Source of the DNA: Chania fonticola_B
Lineage (GTDB): Bacteria > Pseudomonadota > Gammaproteobacteria > Enterobacterales > Enterobacteriaceae
Strand: one strand, 5' to 3'
Assembly (NCBI RefSeq): GCF_048537545.1
Contig: NZ_CP183218.1
Length of the DNA: 64,000 nt
Under the pieces are notes generated by a model. It saw nothing but the letters and a program-made list of their open reading frames with translations. It had not been told where the DNA came from and did not search any database. How positions within the stretch are numbered: the stretch's first letter is position 1; each line of letters begins with the position of its first letter. The translations under genes and the position numbers were made by a program. Positions 43,479 to 52,791 of the stretch are shown here, in pieces.

Positions 43479-44884
43479 CCCAGGCTACGGATCAGCCTGG
43501 CCAAGGTCTTGATGGCGGTTTCAAGCCTGTCGCTCCACTCAAAGGAGGCGTTCAGGCGGAAACAGTGGTTGAAACGATCGCCGGTGGTGAACATTCGCCC
43601 CGGCGCAATACTGATGCCCTCCGCCAGCGCACGCTGGTAGAGCTCCATGGATGACTGTGTCGCCTCCAGCTCCAGCCACAGGAAATAGCCTCCGTCCGGC
43701 TGGCTGACCTTCACCGTCGGCGGGAAGTGTTGGGCGATCGCCTGATGCATGGCACTTTGGCGCTGGGCCAATAAACGCCGCAGGCGACGCAGATGGGTAT
43801 CATAACCACCATGCAGCAGATAATCGGCAATCGCCATCTGGGTCGGCACGCTGGTTGAAACAGTGCTCATCAACTGCAAGCGCTGAATTTGCGGTGCATA
43901 TCGCCCTGCGGCTACCCAACCCACGCGAAATCCCGGAGCCAGACATTTTGAGAACGACGAGCAGTGCAAAATCTGCCCGCCCTGATCCAACGCCTTGGCT
44001 GGCAAGGGGCGCTCAGCGCTGAAATAGAGCTCGCCGTACACATCGTCTTCCAACAACGAGATCTGATGCTCGCGCAGCATCGTCACCAGCCGTTGTTTAT
44101 TCTCGTCCGACATGCTCGACCCTTGCGGATTCTGGAAATGGGTCATCAGCCAGCAGGCCTTGATCGGATACTGCTCAATCGCCTGCTGTAACGAATCCAG
44201 ATCGATTCCGTGCTGCGGGTGGGTAGCGATCGCCACCGCTTTCAGTTTCAGGCGTTCCAGCGCCTGCAACGCGCCGTAAAATGCCGGGGATTCAATCGCC
44301 ACCGTGTCCCCCGGCTGCGTCACCGCTTGCAGGCTTAGGCTTAACGACTCCATCGCTCCGGCGGTGATCACAATCTCATCAGGGGAGACCTGCATCCCAT
44401 TCAGCGCATAGCGTTGGGCAATATGGCGACGCAATGCCTCGTTGCCGGGCGGCAGATTGGCAAGGGAACTGTGAGGTGTGAATTTTCGGGCTACGCTGCT
44501 CAGCGCCCTGGCCAACTTGGGTTGCATAAACAGGGTGGCATCCGGGAAAGCCGAACCGAAGGGCACAATCTCTGGATCCTTACAGGCTTGCAGCACGTCA
44601 AAGATAAAGGCGTTGATATCCACCTGTTCGCTCACCAGCAGTTTCTCACCCCGAATGGGCTGTGGTAACGCCTGTGAACGGGCCGCCACATAGTAACCAG
44701 ACTGCGGCCGCGCTACGATCCAGCCCTGGCTTTCCAGTAGCTGGTATGACTGCACCACCGTCATCAGGCTCAGCCCGGCACGTTTGCCACTTTCCCGCAG
44801 CGAGGGCAGTTTGTCCCCGGCACGCCATACCCGGTTCTGGATCTGTTCGCGGATCTGCTGGGCAAGCTGTTCATATCTGGTCAT
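43475..44884 (-). CDS. ydcR: MocR/PdxR-type GntR regulator with aminotransferase domain (YdcR-like)
   Basis: A 469-residue chimera of an N-terminal GntR winged helix-turn-helix (residues 1-75: LAQQIREQIQNRVWRAGDKL, then PSLRESGKRAGLSLMTVVQS) and a fold-type I PLP aminotransferase-like domain. The PLP lysine is in SSFSKCLAPGFRVGW. Length and sequence agree with E. coli YdcR. Such proteins sense PLP or amino compounds and regulate neighbouring metabolic genes. It is divergent from cioA; the target is unknown. Confidence 0.88.
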   Translation of the reverse strand: MTRYEQLAQQIREQIQNRVWRAGDKLPSLRESGKRAGLSLMTVVQSYQLLESQGWIVARPQSGYYVAARSQALPQPIRGEKLLVSEQVDINAFIFDVLQACKDPEIVPFGSAFPDATLFMQPKLARALSSVARKFTPHSSLANLPPGNEALRRHIAQRYALNGMQVSPDEIVITAGAMESLSLSLQAVTQPGDTVAIESPAFYGALQALERLKLKAVAIATHPQHGIDLDSLQQAIEQYPIKACWLMTHFQNPQGSSMSDENKQRLVTMLREHQISLLEDDVYGELYFSAERPLPAKALDQGGQILHCSSFSKCLAPGFRVGWVAAGRYAPQIQRLQLMSTVSTSVPTQMAIADYLLHGGYDTHLRRLRRLLAQRQSAMHQAIAQHFPPTVKVSQPDGGYFLWLELEATQSSMELYQRALAEGISIAPGRMFTTGDRFNHCFRLNASFEWSDRLETAIKTLARLIRSLG

Positions 44885-45025
44885 ACAATTCCAACTGTTA
44901 TAGGAAAAAGTAAAATAACTGTCACTGTTATCGTTACTCTACTCCATGCTCTACTTAGCGCAAGTTTTAATAAGCAAGCTTTCGCTTTCCTAAGAGGCCG
45001 ATTATGAACAAATCAAGGAGGCTCC

Positions 45026-46426
45026 ATGTTCGGACTTGATGCATTGGAGCTGGCACGGATCCAGTTCGCCTTCACCGTTTCCTTCCACATTATCTTTCCG
45101 GCGATCACCATCGGCATGGCCAGCTATCTGGCGGTGCTCGAAGGCCTATGGCTGAAAACCGGCAATCAGGCTTACCGGGATTTGTACCATTTCTGGTCCA
45201 AAATCTTCGCCGTCAACTTCGGCATGGGCGTGGTTTCCGGCCTGGTGATGGCCTATCAGTTCGGCACCAACTGGAGCTTTTTCTCCGAATTTGCCGGCAG
45301 TATCACTGGCCCACTGCTGACCTATGAAGTGCTGACTGCCTTCTTCCTCGAAGCCGGATTCCTGGGCGTGATGCTGTTTGGCTGGAACCGTGTTGGCCCC
45401 GGCCTGCACTTCTTTGCCACCTGTATGGTAGCACTCGGCACGCTGATCTCCACCTTCTGGATCCTGGCTTCCAACAGCTGGATGCAGACCCCGCAGGGGC
45501 ACGAGATCATCAACGGCGTGGTCGTGCCGGTTGACTGGTTCAAAGTGATCTTCAACCCGTCCTTCCCTTACCGCCTGCTGCATATGACCACCGCGGCATT
45601 CCTGTCGTCGGCCTTCTTTATCGGTGCCTCGGCGGCCTGGCACCTGTTGCGTGGCCGTGATACGCCAGCCATGCGCAAGATGCTGTCAATGGCTATGTGG
45701 ATGGCGCTGATCGTCGCCCCTATCCAGGCGGTGATCGGCGACGCACACGGCCTCAATACGCTGAAATATCAACCGGCCAAAATCGCCGCCATCGAAGGCC
45801 ACTGGGAAAACCCGCCGGGAGAGGCCACTCCGCTGATCCTGTTCGGATGGCCGGATATGGAGCGTGAAGAAACCCGCTTTAAGGTGGAAATCCCTTACCT
45901 GGGCAGCCTGATCCTCACCCACAGCCTTACCGAGCAGGTTCCGGCGTTGAAATCCTTCGCACCAGAAGATCGCCCTAACTCCACCGTAGTGTTCTGGTCG
46001 TTCCGGATCATGGTGGCGCTGGGCATGCTGATGATCCTGGCTGGCGTGTGGAGTCTGTGGCTACGCTGGCGCGGCGGACTGTATCAGTCCAAACCCTTCC
46101 TGTACTTCATTCTGTGGATGGGGCCTTCGGGGCTGATCGCCTTGCTGGCGGGGTGGTTCACCACCGAGATTGGCCGCCAGCCATGGGTCGTCTACGGGCT
46201 GCAACGCACCGCCGATGCCGTCTCTGCCCATGGCGACATCCATATGAGCGTGAGCCTGCTGGCCTTTATCGCCGTCTACTGCTCGGTGTTTGGCGTCGGT
46301 TATTCCTACATGATGCGCCTGATCCGCAAAGGCCCGCAGGCCCATGAAGGTGACGAGCCAAGCGGCCACGGCACTCCGGCACGTCCGCTCTCAGCGGTAC
46401 ACGAAACTTTGGACGACAGGAGCTGA
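45026..46426 (+). CDS. cioA: Cytochrome bd-type quinol oxidase subunit I, CioA type
   Basis: A haem-containing subunit of 466 residues. It begins MFGLDALELARIQFAFTVSF with the b595 ligand His nearby and has the GRQPW motif (EIGRQPWVVYG) that marks the quinol-oxidising domain. The protein is about 55 residues shorter than E. coli CydA, consistent with a short Q-loop, the hallmark of the cyanide-insensitive CioAB group. It takes electrons from ubiquinol and reduces O2 to water without pumping protons. ATG 45026 follows AAGGAGG. Confidence 0.9.
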   Translation: MFGLDALELARIQFAFTVSFHIIFPAITIGMASYLAVLEGLWLKTGNQAYRDLYHFWSKIFAVNFGMGVVSGLVMAYQFGTNWSFFSEFAGSITGPLLTYEVLTAFFLEAGFLGVMLFGWNRVGPGLHFFATCMVALGTLISTFWILASNSWMQTPQGHEIINGVVVPVDWFKVIFNPSFPYRLLHMTTAAFLSSAFFIGASAAWHLLRGRDTPAMRKMLSMAMWMALIVAPIQAVIGDAHGLNTLKYQPAKIAAIEGHWENPPGEATPLILFGWPDMEREETRFKVEIPYLGSLILTHSLTEQVPALKSFAPEDRPNSTVVFWSFRIMVALGMLMILAGVWSLWLRWRGGLYQSKPFLYFILWMGPSGLIALLAGWFTTEIGRQPWVVYGLQRTADAVSAHGDIHMSVSLLAFIAVYCSVFGVGYSYMMRLIRKGPQAHEGDEPSGHGTPARPLSAVHETLDDRS

Positions 46427-46428
46427 AC

Positions 46429-47436
46429 ATGGGTATCGATCTTCCGTTGATTTGGTTTGTGATCATCGTGTTTAGCACCATGATGTACGTGGTCATGGAC
46501 GGCTTTGATCTGGGCATCGGCATTCTGTTCCCATGGGTGAAAGATAGCCACGATCGCGATGTGATGATGAACACCGTAGCACCGGTATGGGACGGCAACG
46601 AAACCTGGCTGGTGCTTGGCGGGGCTGCCCTGTTTGGCGCTTTCCCACTGGCGTATGCGGTGATCCTGGATGCGTTGGCCATTCCCCTCACGCTGATGCT
46701 GTTTGGCCTGATCTTCCGCGGCGTGGCCTTTGAGTTCCGCTTCAAAGCCAAACCGGAAAAGCGCCATATCTGGGATAAGGCGTTTATCGGCGGTTCAATC
46801 CTGGCCACCTTCTGCCAGGGCGTGGTCGTCGGGGCGATTATCGACGGCTTCCCGGTGGAAGGCCGCGCCTATGTCGGTGGCCCCTTCGACTGGTTCACTC
46901 CGTTCGCCCTGTTCTGCGGTTTGGGCCTGGTAGTGACCTATGCGTTACTCGGCTGCACCTGGTTGGTGATGAAGACTGCCGGAAGCTTGCAGACCCGGAT
47001 GCATCGTCTGACCACTCCCCTGCTGGTTAGCCTGCTGCTAATCCTGCTGGCCGTCAGCGTCTGGACGCCGATCGCTCACCCTGAAATTGCGACCCGCTGG
47101 TTCAGCCTGCCGAACCTGTTCTGGCTGCTGCCGGTGCCGCTGCTGGTGCTGCTCAGCGCCTGGGGGATCTGGCACGGCGTACGTCACGATGCCCACTATT
47201 CACCGTTCCTGCTGACGCTGCTGCTGGTGTTTCTGGGACTAAGCGGTCTGGGTATCAGCATCTGGCCGCTGCTGATCCCACCGACCATCACCCTGTGGCA
47301 AGCCGCAGCGCCGCTACAAAGCCTGGGCTTTATGCTGGTGGGCGCGCTGTTTATTATTCCGATTATTTTGGTCTACACCTTCTGGAGCTACTACGTGTTC
47401 CGCGGCAAGGTGAGCCATGAGGATGGGTATCACTGA
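46429..47436 (+). CDS. cioB: Cytochrome bd-type quinol oxidase subunit II, CioB type
   Basis: A membrane subunit of 335 residues starting MGIDLPLIWFVIIVFSTMMY, with the VMDGFDLGIG acidic motif and WDGNETWLVLGG of the CydB family. Partner of CioA, 2 bases downstream of its stop. A DUF2474 small subunit gene overlaps its end. Confidence 0.92.
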   Translation: MGIDLPLIWFVIIVFSTMMYVVMDGFDLGIGILFPWVKDSHDRDVMMNTVAPVWDGNETWLVLGGAALFGAFPLAYAVILDALAIPLTLMLFGLIFRGVAFEFRFKAKPEKRHIWDKAFIGGSILATFCQGVVVGAIIDGFPVEGRAYVGGPFDWFTPFALFCGLGLVVTYALLGCTWLVMKTAGSLQTRMHRLTTPLLVSLLLILLAVSVWTPIAHPEIATRWFSLPNLFWLLPVPLLVLLSAWGIWHGVRHDAHYSPFLLTLLLVFLGLSGLGISIWPLLIPPTITLWQAAAPLQSLGFMLVGALFIIPIILVYTFWSYYVFRGKVSHEDGYH

Positions 47437-47594
47437 TGATGAATAAGACGATGAATGAGAACACCGCTACCATTCCCTGGTGGAAACGCGTCGGCTGGCT
47501 GGTGGTTATCTGGAGTGCCAGCGTCCTGGGGCTGTTTTTGGTCGCTTCGCTATTCCGCCTGCTGATGACCGCCGCCGGGATGAAGCCGGAATAG
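47436..47594 (+). CDS. DUF2474 small subunit of the bd oxidase (CydX-like)
   Basis: A 52-residue one-helix protein. PWWKRVGWLVVIWSASVLGL is the family core: a WWKR motif at the membrane interface followed by a single helix. It ends AAGMKPE. The ATG overlaps the cioB TGA (TGATG). Such peptides stabilise the haems of bd oxidases, as CydX and CbdX do. Its stop is only 3 bases from the stop of the convergent desaturase gene. Confidence 0.85.
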   Translation: MMNKTMNENTATIPWWKRVGWLVVIWSASVLGLFLVASLFRLLMTAAGMKPE

Positions 47595-47597
47595 CCC

Positions 47598-48692
47598 CTA
47601 TTGCTTCCCCATCGCCCCCAAAAAACGCTGTTGCATCCGCAACAGCGTTTTCAGATCCAGGCACTGATAATCCAGCCCGTGTTGGGCCGCAACCTCGGCA
47701 ATGATTTTCGCCAAGGCAGGGTAATGCCGATGGCTCCAATGTGGGAACAGATGATGGGTCAGGTGCAGGTTGGCACCGCCCAGCCAGTAACCAACCCAGC
47801 GTGGCGTGGCCTGCCAGTCGAAGGTGGTGGCAAACAGATGTTGATACCAGCCATGCACCATCTTGCCCTGCTCGGGAGCCTGATAAAAATTGGCTTTGGC
47901 CCAATGGGTACCCACAATCAGCATCACAAACACCAACGACGACAGCATCTGGCTCAGCAGGTAAGTTAGCCAGATCGCGGTGGCGCTGACCTCAGGCGGC
48001 ATCAGCCATAGCGGGATTGCCAACGCCAACGTGAAGTGTGCCAGCTTGCTCAGCAAGAAAACGCCCCAGCCTTTGCTCCCCTGCAACATCATCTTGGGCG
48101 TCATGCGCGTTTTGCCAGCCCGATCCAACCAGTCAAACAGCCAGATGTAATACGGGAAAGTCAGTGCCGCCACCATCGGCCAGTAGTATTGCTGCAAACG
48201 CATAAAGGTTTTGCGCTGCTGGAACGGCGTTTGCCGCAGCACGCCGTTAGGCTCAATATCCGGATCGTAACCTTCGATATTGTTGTAGGCATGGTGGAAG
48301 ATAACGTGACGCACCCGCCAACAGTCCGCATCCAACCCCAACGGGATGCTCACAATAAAGTTAAGCCAGTGGTTCAGCCGTGCCTGTTTGAAAAAGGCAT
48401 TGTGTGAAGCGTCGTGCACCACGTTCACCGTCAACATCATGGCGGAGAAAATAAAGCCGACGTAGCAGCCGAAATAGGCCCAGGCGTTTTGCTGCTGCAA
48501 ACTGAGTGCATAAAAGCCCGCGCACACCAGGATCAGCAGCAACACCTTGGCGAACATCCCACGGTCGGCAAAGCGGTGGTCGCCCCGCTCCGCCAGATAG
48601 GCCTGGCTGCCACGCATCAGCGCCAGATGAATATCGCGGTTCTCCCGTTGGAACGCCAAGGGCCGCAGCGGCGTGGTGTCTGGCATCTTCAT
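47598..48692 (-). CDS. Membrane fatty-acid desaturase 1 (last gene of the lipid operon)
   Basis: A 364-residue di-iron membrane desaturase. The three histidine boxes are HDASH (93-97), HVIFHH (129-134) and HLTHHLFPHWSHRH near residues 315-328. There is no fused cytochrome b5 or ferredoxin domain. It is clearly paralogous to the gene just upstream, with the same boxes and the shared LGTHWA-type segment, so the two arose by tandem duplication. ATG 48692 overlaps the upstream TGA (ATGA). The last 18 codons contain a strong terminator-like hairpin. Confidence 0.85.
   Translation of the reverse strand: MKMPDTTPLRPLAFQRENRDIHLALMRGSQAYLAERGDHRFADRGMFAKVLLLILVCAGFYALSLQQQNAWAYFGCYVGFIFSAMMLTVNVVHDASHNAFFKQARLNHWLNFIVSIPLGLDADCWRVRHVIFHHAYNNIEGYDPDIEPNGVLRQTPFQQRKTFMRLQQYYWPMVAALTFPYYIWLFDWLDRAGKTRMTPKMMLQGSKGWGVFLLSKLAHFTLALAIPLWLMPPEVSATAIWLTYLLSQMLSSLVFVMLIVGTHWAKANFYQAPEQGKMVHGWYQHLFATTFDWQATPRWVGYWLGGANLHLTHHLFPHWSHRHYPALAKIIAEVAAQHGLDYQCLDLKTLLRMQQRFLGAMGKQ
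47620..47651. terminator. Strong bidirectional hairpin inside the desaturase 3' end
   Basis: A 13-bp perfect stem AAAACGCTGTTGC / GCAACAGCGTTTT with a 4-base loop. On the plus strand it ends the cioAB-DUF2474 transcript. On the minus strand it is followed by TTTTTT while still inside the coding region of the desaturase gene, 20-odd bases before its stop codon. Confidence 0.75.
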
Positions 48693-49783
48693 AGAGGCTG
48701 TTGCCCCATCGTACGTAGGAAGCGTTGCTGCTGTTGCAACAGCTCACGATAGCTGATGCAGCGATAATCCATGGCATAGCGTGGCGCGAGTTCAGCCAGA
48801 ATGGCGGCTAGCGCTGGATAATGGCGGTGATTCCAGCCGGGGAACAGATGATGGGTGAGATGATAATTCAGCCCGCCGGTCAGATGATGCAACCACTTCG
48901 GCGAGGTTTCCCAGTCGCAGGCAGTAGCAAAGTTGTGCCGATACCAGCCCTGCGGCATTTGGCCTCCTTCTGGCACCGCGTAAAACTCAGCCTGCGCCCA
49001 GTGGGTACCCAGCAGTAAGAACACCACCAGCAGCGAGGCTAACATCTGGCTCAACAGATAGGCGATCAGCACCGTTTGCCAGCCAATGCCGTGTTGCTGG
49101 CAAACCACCAACGGGATCACCAGCACCACCACTATGTGACACAGTTTGCTGGCAATAAACACCGCCCAGCCCTTGCGTCCGGCCAGCACACCCTCGGCGG
49201 CCAACGGGGTTTTGCCCAAGCGGTCTGACCAATCAAACACCAGCGCGATATAGGGCAGCGACAAGGCGGCAATCAGCGGCCAGTAAAGGTGCTGATAGCG
49301 CATGTGCGCTCGCCATTGCTGGAACGGCGTCTGGCGGAAAAAGCCGTTCTCTTCGGTGTCCAGATCGTAATGTTCGACGTTGGCATAAACATGGTGATAG
49401 CTGACGTGCCTTGTCCGCCAATAGTCCGGATCGACCCCCAGCGGGATCGTCACCAAACGCCCCGCCAGGCGATTCACCCAAGGAGTGCGGGCGAACGCGT
49501 TATGCGAAGCGTCATGATTGACGTTGACGTTCAGCAACATGCCCATCATGACAAAGGCAAAGTAGCACAGCATAAACGCCAGCCCCTGCTGCTGCATCAG
49601 GCTAAGCAGGTAGAACCCCACACACAACAACAGTAGAACGATAGCTTTGGCCCAGCGGGTCACATCGGCAAAGCGGTGATCGTTACGACCGCTCAGATAA
49701 GCATGGGCCCGGCGTTTCAGTTCACGATGAAAGGCCTGTTCCCCATCGGCAGGGAAAGAGAGTGGCGGCAACGAATCAGCCAT
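48689..49783 (-). CDS. Membrane fatty-acid desaturase 2
   Basis: A di-iron desaturase of about 364 residues, started at ATG 49783, which has AAGGAGG at 7 bases. Histidine boxes: HDASH, HVSYHH and HLTHHLFPGWNHRH. It is paralogous to the following gene. Regioselectivity cannot be read from sequence; it may introduce a double bond or, like acetylenases, a triple bond. The upstream hydroxylase stop lies inside its first codons (8-base overlap). Confidence 0.85.
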   Translation of the reverse strand: MADSLPPLSFPADGEQAFHRELKRRAHAYLSGRNDHRFADVTRWAKAIVLLLLCVGFYLLSLMQQQGLAFMLCYFAFVMMGMLLNVNVNHDASHNAFARTPWVNRLAGRLVTIPLGVDPDYWRTRHVSYHHVYANVEHYDLDTEENGFFRQTPFQQWRAHMRYQHLYWPLIAALSLPYIALVFDWSDRLGKTPLAAEGVLAGRKGWAVFIASKLCHIVVVLVIPLVVCQQHGIGWQTVLIAYLLSQMLASLLVVFLLLGTHWAQAEFYAVPEGGQMPQGWYRHNFATACDWETSPKWLHHLTGGLNYHLTHHLFPGWNHRHYPALAAILAELAPRYAMDYRCISYRELLQQQQRFLRTMGQQPL

Positions 49784-50894
49784 GCACTGCCTCCTTCTGG
49801 CGTCCCCAGCCAGCAGCAACGGCGCAGCCATGCACGGCAATGCCGCAGGTCATCATCCACCAGTAAGGTTGGTGCCAACCCAGCGCCAGCAGCAACAGCA
49901 GTGGAGCGGCCAACGCCACCAGTAACCAGACCTTTACGCCCCAGCTACGGCCTTCGGCAATCCCACCCAGCGCCACCGCACCTACCGCCAACAGCATAAA
50001 AAGTGCAGCCTGCTCGCCGGTCAGGCCGTTGTAGCCGTACCCGAAACGATACACGTAGCCCAGCACCAGGGCGAACAGCAGCAACGCACCACTCACCATA
50101 CACCAGGCTGAACTTCGGAAACGGGCGCTATTGGCCGAGGGTTTGAAAGGCAGTTTGAAGTAACGTAAAAACGGCTGATTGCTGGCCCAGAACGGATTAG
50201 CCGACGATTTCTCCCCGCGTACGCCATAGGCGAAAGGTTCGGTCGGCAGCGATGGACCAAAGGTGCCAAACAGCTTGTCCCAGAAGATAAAGCTGCCGCC
50301 AAAATTACGGTTGGAATAGGCCAGATCGTTGACGTGATGCACCCGATGGTGCGCCGGAGTAACGAAGATTTTTTCCAGCCAGCCCAGTTTTGGGGTCAGC
50401 GCATTATGGTTAAACAACTGAATGCCGTAGTGCAGGATCGAAACGGTGATAAATACCGAAAGCGGCACACCGGCCAACGCCAGCAGCATAAAGAACGGGA
50501 TCGACGTTAATGACGAATACCACGAGTTACGCACGCCCAACGACAGATTGAAGTGTTCGCCCTGGTGATGCACCACATGCACCGCCCACAGCAGGCGGAA
50601 ACGGTGATGCAGACGGTGTAACCAGTAAAAACCAAAGTCCCACGCCAGCAGGGCAAACAGCCACACCAGCGCGACCGGCCAGCTATCTACCAGACCCAGG
50701 CTGTAATGGGTCGCCACATAGCCATAGCAGAAGATCTCCAGCCCCCGGAACAGCCACAGCATGATATGCCCGGAGTTGAGGTTGAAGATCACATCGTGCC
50801 AATCAACGCTGCCCCGGTTGCGCTTTTGCAGCCACAGGGCTTCGCCCAGCACCACGCACAGCATAAATATTATCGGTATTACCAGATCGGTCAT
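49776..50894 (-). CDS. Sterol-desaturase / fatty-acid-hydroxylase superfamily protein
   Basis: A 372-residue membrane di-iron oxygenase of the FA_hydroxylase family. The histidine motifs are HRLHH, HVVHHQGEHF and PAHHRVHH, with multiple membrane helices and a hydrophobic C-terminal part (about 270-365) without histidine boxes. Members hydroxylate or desaturate sterols, carotenoids, alkylglycerols or fatty acids. The substrate is unknown here, but its place in the operon points to an acyl chain. ATG overlaps the PAP2 gene stop by 4 bases. Confidence 0.82.
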   Translation of the reverse strand: MTDLVIPIIFMLCVVLGEALWLQKRNRGSVDWHDVIFNLNSGHIMLWLFRGLEIFCYGYVATHYSLGLVDSWPVALVWLFALLAWDFGFYWLHRLHHRFRLLWAVHVVHHQGEHFNLSLGVRNSWYSSLTSIPFFMLLALAGVPLSVFITVSILHYGIQLFNHNALTPKLGWLEKIFVTPAHHRVHHVNDLAYSNRNFGGSFIFWDKLFGTFGPSLPTEPFAYGVRGEKSSANPFWASNQPFLRYFKLPFKPSANSARFRSSAWCMVSGALLLFALVLGYVYRFGYGYNGLTGEQAALFMLLAVGAVALGGIAEGRSWGVKVWLLVALAAPLLLLLALGWHQPYWWMMTCGIAVHGCAVAAGWGRQKEAVHG

Positions 50895-51508
50895 GGTCGT
50901 TCTCCCTGACGATAATCACTGACAATCCATCGAACATGCTGGCAGGCATAGCCTACGGCCATGGCCAACACCGCTCCACTGAGCAAATCCACCAACAGGT
51001 GACGGCGCAGTTGCAAAATAGAGAAGGCAATCGCCACTCCCCAAACCGACAACAGTACGCTGCGCCATTTTTTCCGGCTGTCCGCCACGGCCCACACGGC
51101 CAGGGCCGTCAAGGCTATATGCAAAGAAGGTAAACAGTTTTGTTTGGAATCAATCCCGATCAATGCCGCCAGCATGGTTGAGCTGAGTGAACTGCCCTGA
51201 TCGACCGGGTAGTCCATCGTCGTCGGCCACAGCAGATAGATGGCCCCCGCAACAAGAGCGGCAAGCTGCATTGAGCTTCTAAGCCATTTGATCCGGCTCA
51301 GCGGACACAGCAGATAGCACAGCGGAACGATCAGGAAAAAAGACAGGTATAGCCAGATAGCATGCGGACTGAAGGGAATGGCACGATCCAGCCAACTCGG
51401 CGTCAGCTGATAACCAGCGCCTTGCCATCGGTCAGTGCTGTTATAAATCAGGCCGACAAAGCCCCAACCCAGCAGCATTTGCCATAGGCGATAGATCACC
51501 TCTTTCAT
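50891..51508 (-). CDS. PAP2-family lipid phosphatase / phosphotransferase
   Basis: A 205-residue membrane protein. The PAP2 catalytic residues are present: PSLH (His130) and RRHLLVD (Arg168-169, His170, Asp174), but the first KX6RP motif is not evident. This layout resembles the inositolphosphotransferase-like PAP2_3 subgroup. It may remove phosphate from, or transfer a phospho-headgroup to, a lipid made by the neighbouring genes. It is coupled on both sides by ATGA overlaps. Confidence 0.78.
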   Translation of the reverse strand: MKEVIYRLWQMLLGWGFVGLIYNSTDRWQGAGYQLTPSWLDRAIPFSPHAIWLYLSFFLIVPLCYLLCPLSRIKWLRSSMQLAALVAGAIYLLWPTTMDYPVDQGSSLSSTMLAALIGIDSKQNCLPSLHIALTALAVWAVADSRKKWRSVLLSVWGVAIAFSILQLRRHLLVDLLSGAVLAMAVGYACQHVRWIVSDYRQGERP

Positions 51509-52791
51509 GGCACCTCCGGCAACCGTACGATACGTCGGCGTTTAGCATCGAACTGCGGCATGATGCGTTGTGCGGTCAGTTGCCATTCCAGTTGCTGCAC
51601 CGCGATACCCTGCTGGGTAAACAGCGCAATCAGTTGCTGCTGGCAATCTACCAGTTCTTCCGGACTGCAGTCGGCCATCAGGTGCAGCCGCTGGCCAGAC
51701 AACTGGGTCAGGCGATAATCCGCCACGGCGGGCAACGCGTTGGCAATCACCCGGCGGCACAAATCGGCAAAGACTCGCTGCGCCTCCCCCTGCAATCCTG
51801 GCAGCATCAGTTGATCGTCACAGCGTCCCTCAATCCGCTCCAACGCCATGCTGGCCTGGCCACACGGGCAAGGCTCTTTACGCCGAACCAAAATATCATC
51901 CAGCCGATAACGTACGATCGGCTGCGTACGGCGGGTAAAATCGGTGATCAGCGGGGTAAAGCGTTGCTCATCGATCCACTGTGGTTCCACGTGAATAAAC
52001 TCTTCGTTCAGATGCAAGGTGCCGTGGCTACAGGTGGCAGCCAGAAAACCTTCGGTGGCCTGATAGACTTCGCCCACGTCGGCAAATACCCGCTTTAGCA
52101 GTTGGCGATCCTGCGGCTCCAGCACCTCAGCCACCGAGATCACCTTTTTCACCTGTAGCCGTAACTCGCCCCGCTCGACTGCATTAGCCAACGCGCACAA
52201 TACCTGCGCAGGTGCGACCACGATAGTGGGTTGCTCCCGTTCAATCTGCGGTAAGTGCTCGGCAAAGGGTGCAAACAGATCGTAAAACGTCAGGCTCAAC
52301 CAGCGGTTGTTGACGCTGTGATACAGATTGTTGTCCGCACGCAGAAACAGCGCGACACGCTCACCGGCAAATACCCCTTGCGGCAGCATTTTGGCCAGCA
52401 TACCGCCAGCCCAGATCTGCTGCTCCTGCGGGCTGACCACAAATACGCCGCGCCTCCCGGAGGTGCCGGTCGATAGACCTACACTGTATTTGCCCACTTT
52501 TGGAGTGAAGTCGCGATCGGTTTCGCTGCGCCGGGCACAGGCCAACAGCGCCTCAAGTTGCAGCCCGGCGGTATTCATCCGATCAAAATGCGTCATCATG
52601 ATCGCTTTGTCCATTTCTGGCCATTCGCTCACAGGTAACAGACAGTATGGCCGGAAATAGGGGCTATACGCCAATACCCGGCGGGCAAAGCGTTTTAACT
52701 GACGCGCCTGGTAAGCCTCCAGTTCTGCCCGTTCGGTGAAATGCAGCCTGCGCGCTCGCAGATAGTGCCACAGCGTCATCAGCGGGATCAT
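51505..52791 (-). CDS. CapK / F390-synthetase-related adenylate-forming enzyme
   Basis: A 428-residue member of the PaaK-CapK branch of the ANL superfamily. The phosphate-binding loop LSTGTSGRRG (106-115), the EGF-type motif YQATEG, the YRLDD motif (in place of YRTGD) and a CPCG cysteine pair before ERIEGRCDD are visible. It most likely activates a carboxylate as acyl-adenylate, with transfer to a thiol or amine, or lactonisation, as the next step. Its substrate is inferred only from neighbours. Confidence 0.8.
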   Translation of the reverse strand: MIPLMTLWHYLRARRLHFTERAELEAYQARQLKRFARRVLAYSPYFRPYCLLPVSEWPEMDKAIMMTHFDRMNTAGLQLEALLACARRSETDRDFTPKVGKYSVGLSTGTSGRRGVFVVSPQEQQIWAGGMLAKMLPQGVFAGERVALFLRADNNLYHSVNNRWLSLTFYDLFAPFAEHLPQIEREQPTIVVAPAQVLCALANAVERGELRLQVKKVISVAEVLEPQDRQLLKRVFADVGEVYQATEGFLAATCSHGTLHLNEEFIHVEPQWIDEQRFTPLITDFTRRTQPIVRYRLDDILVRRKEPCPCGQASMALERIEGRCDDQLMLPGLQGEAQRVFADLCRRVIANALPAVADYRLTQLSGQRLHLMADCSPEELVDCQQQLIALFTQQGIAVQQLEWQLTAQRIMPQFDAKRRRIVRLPEVP

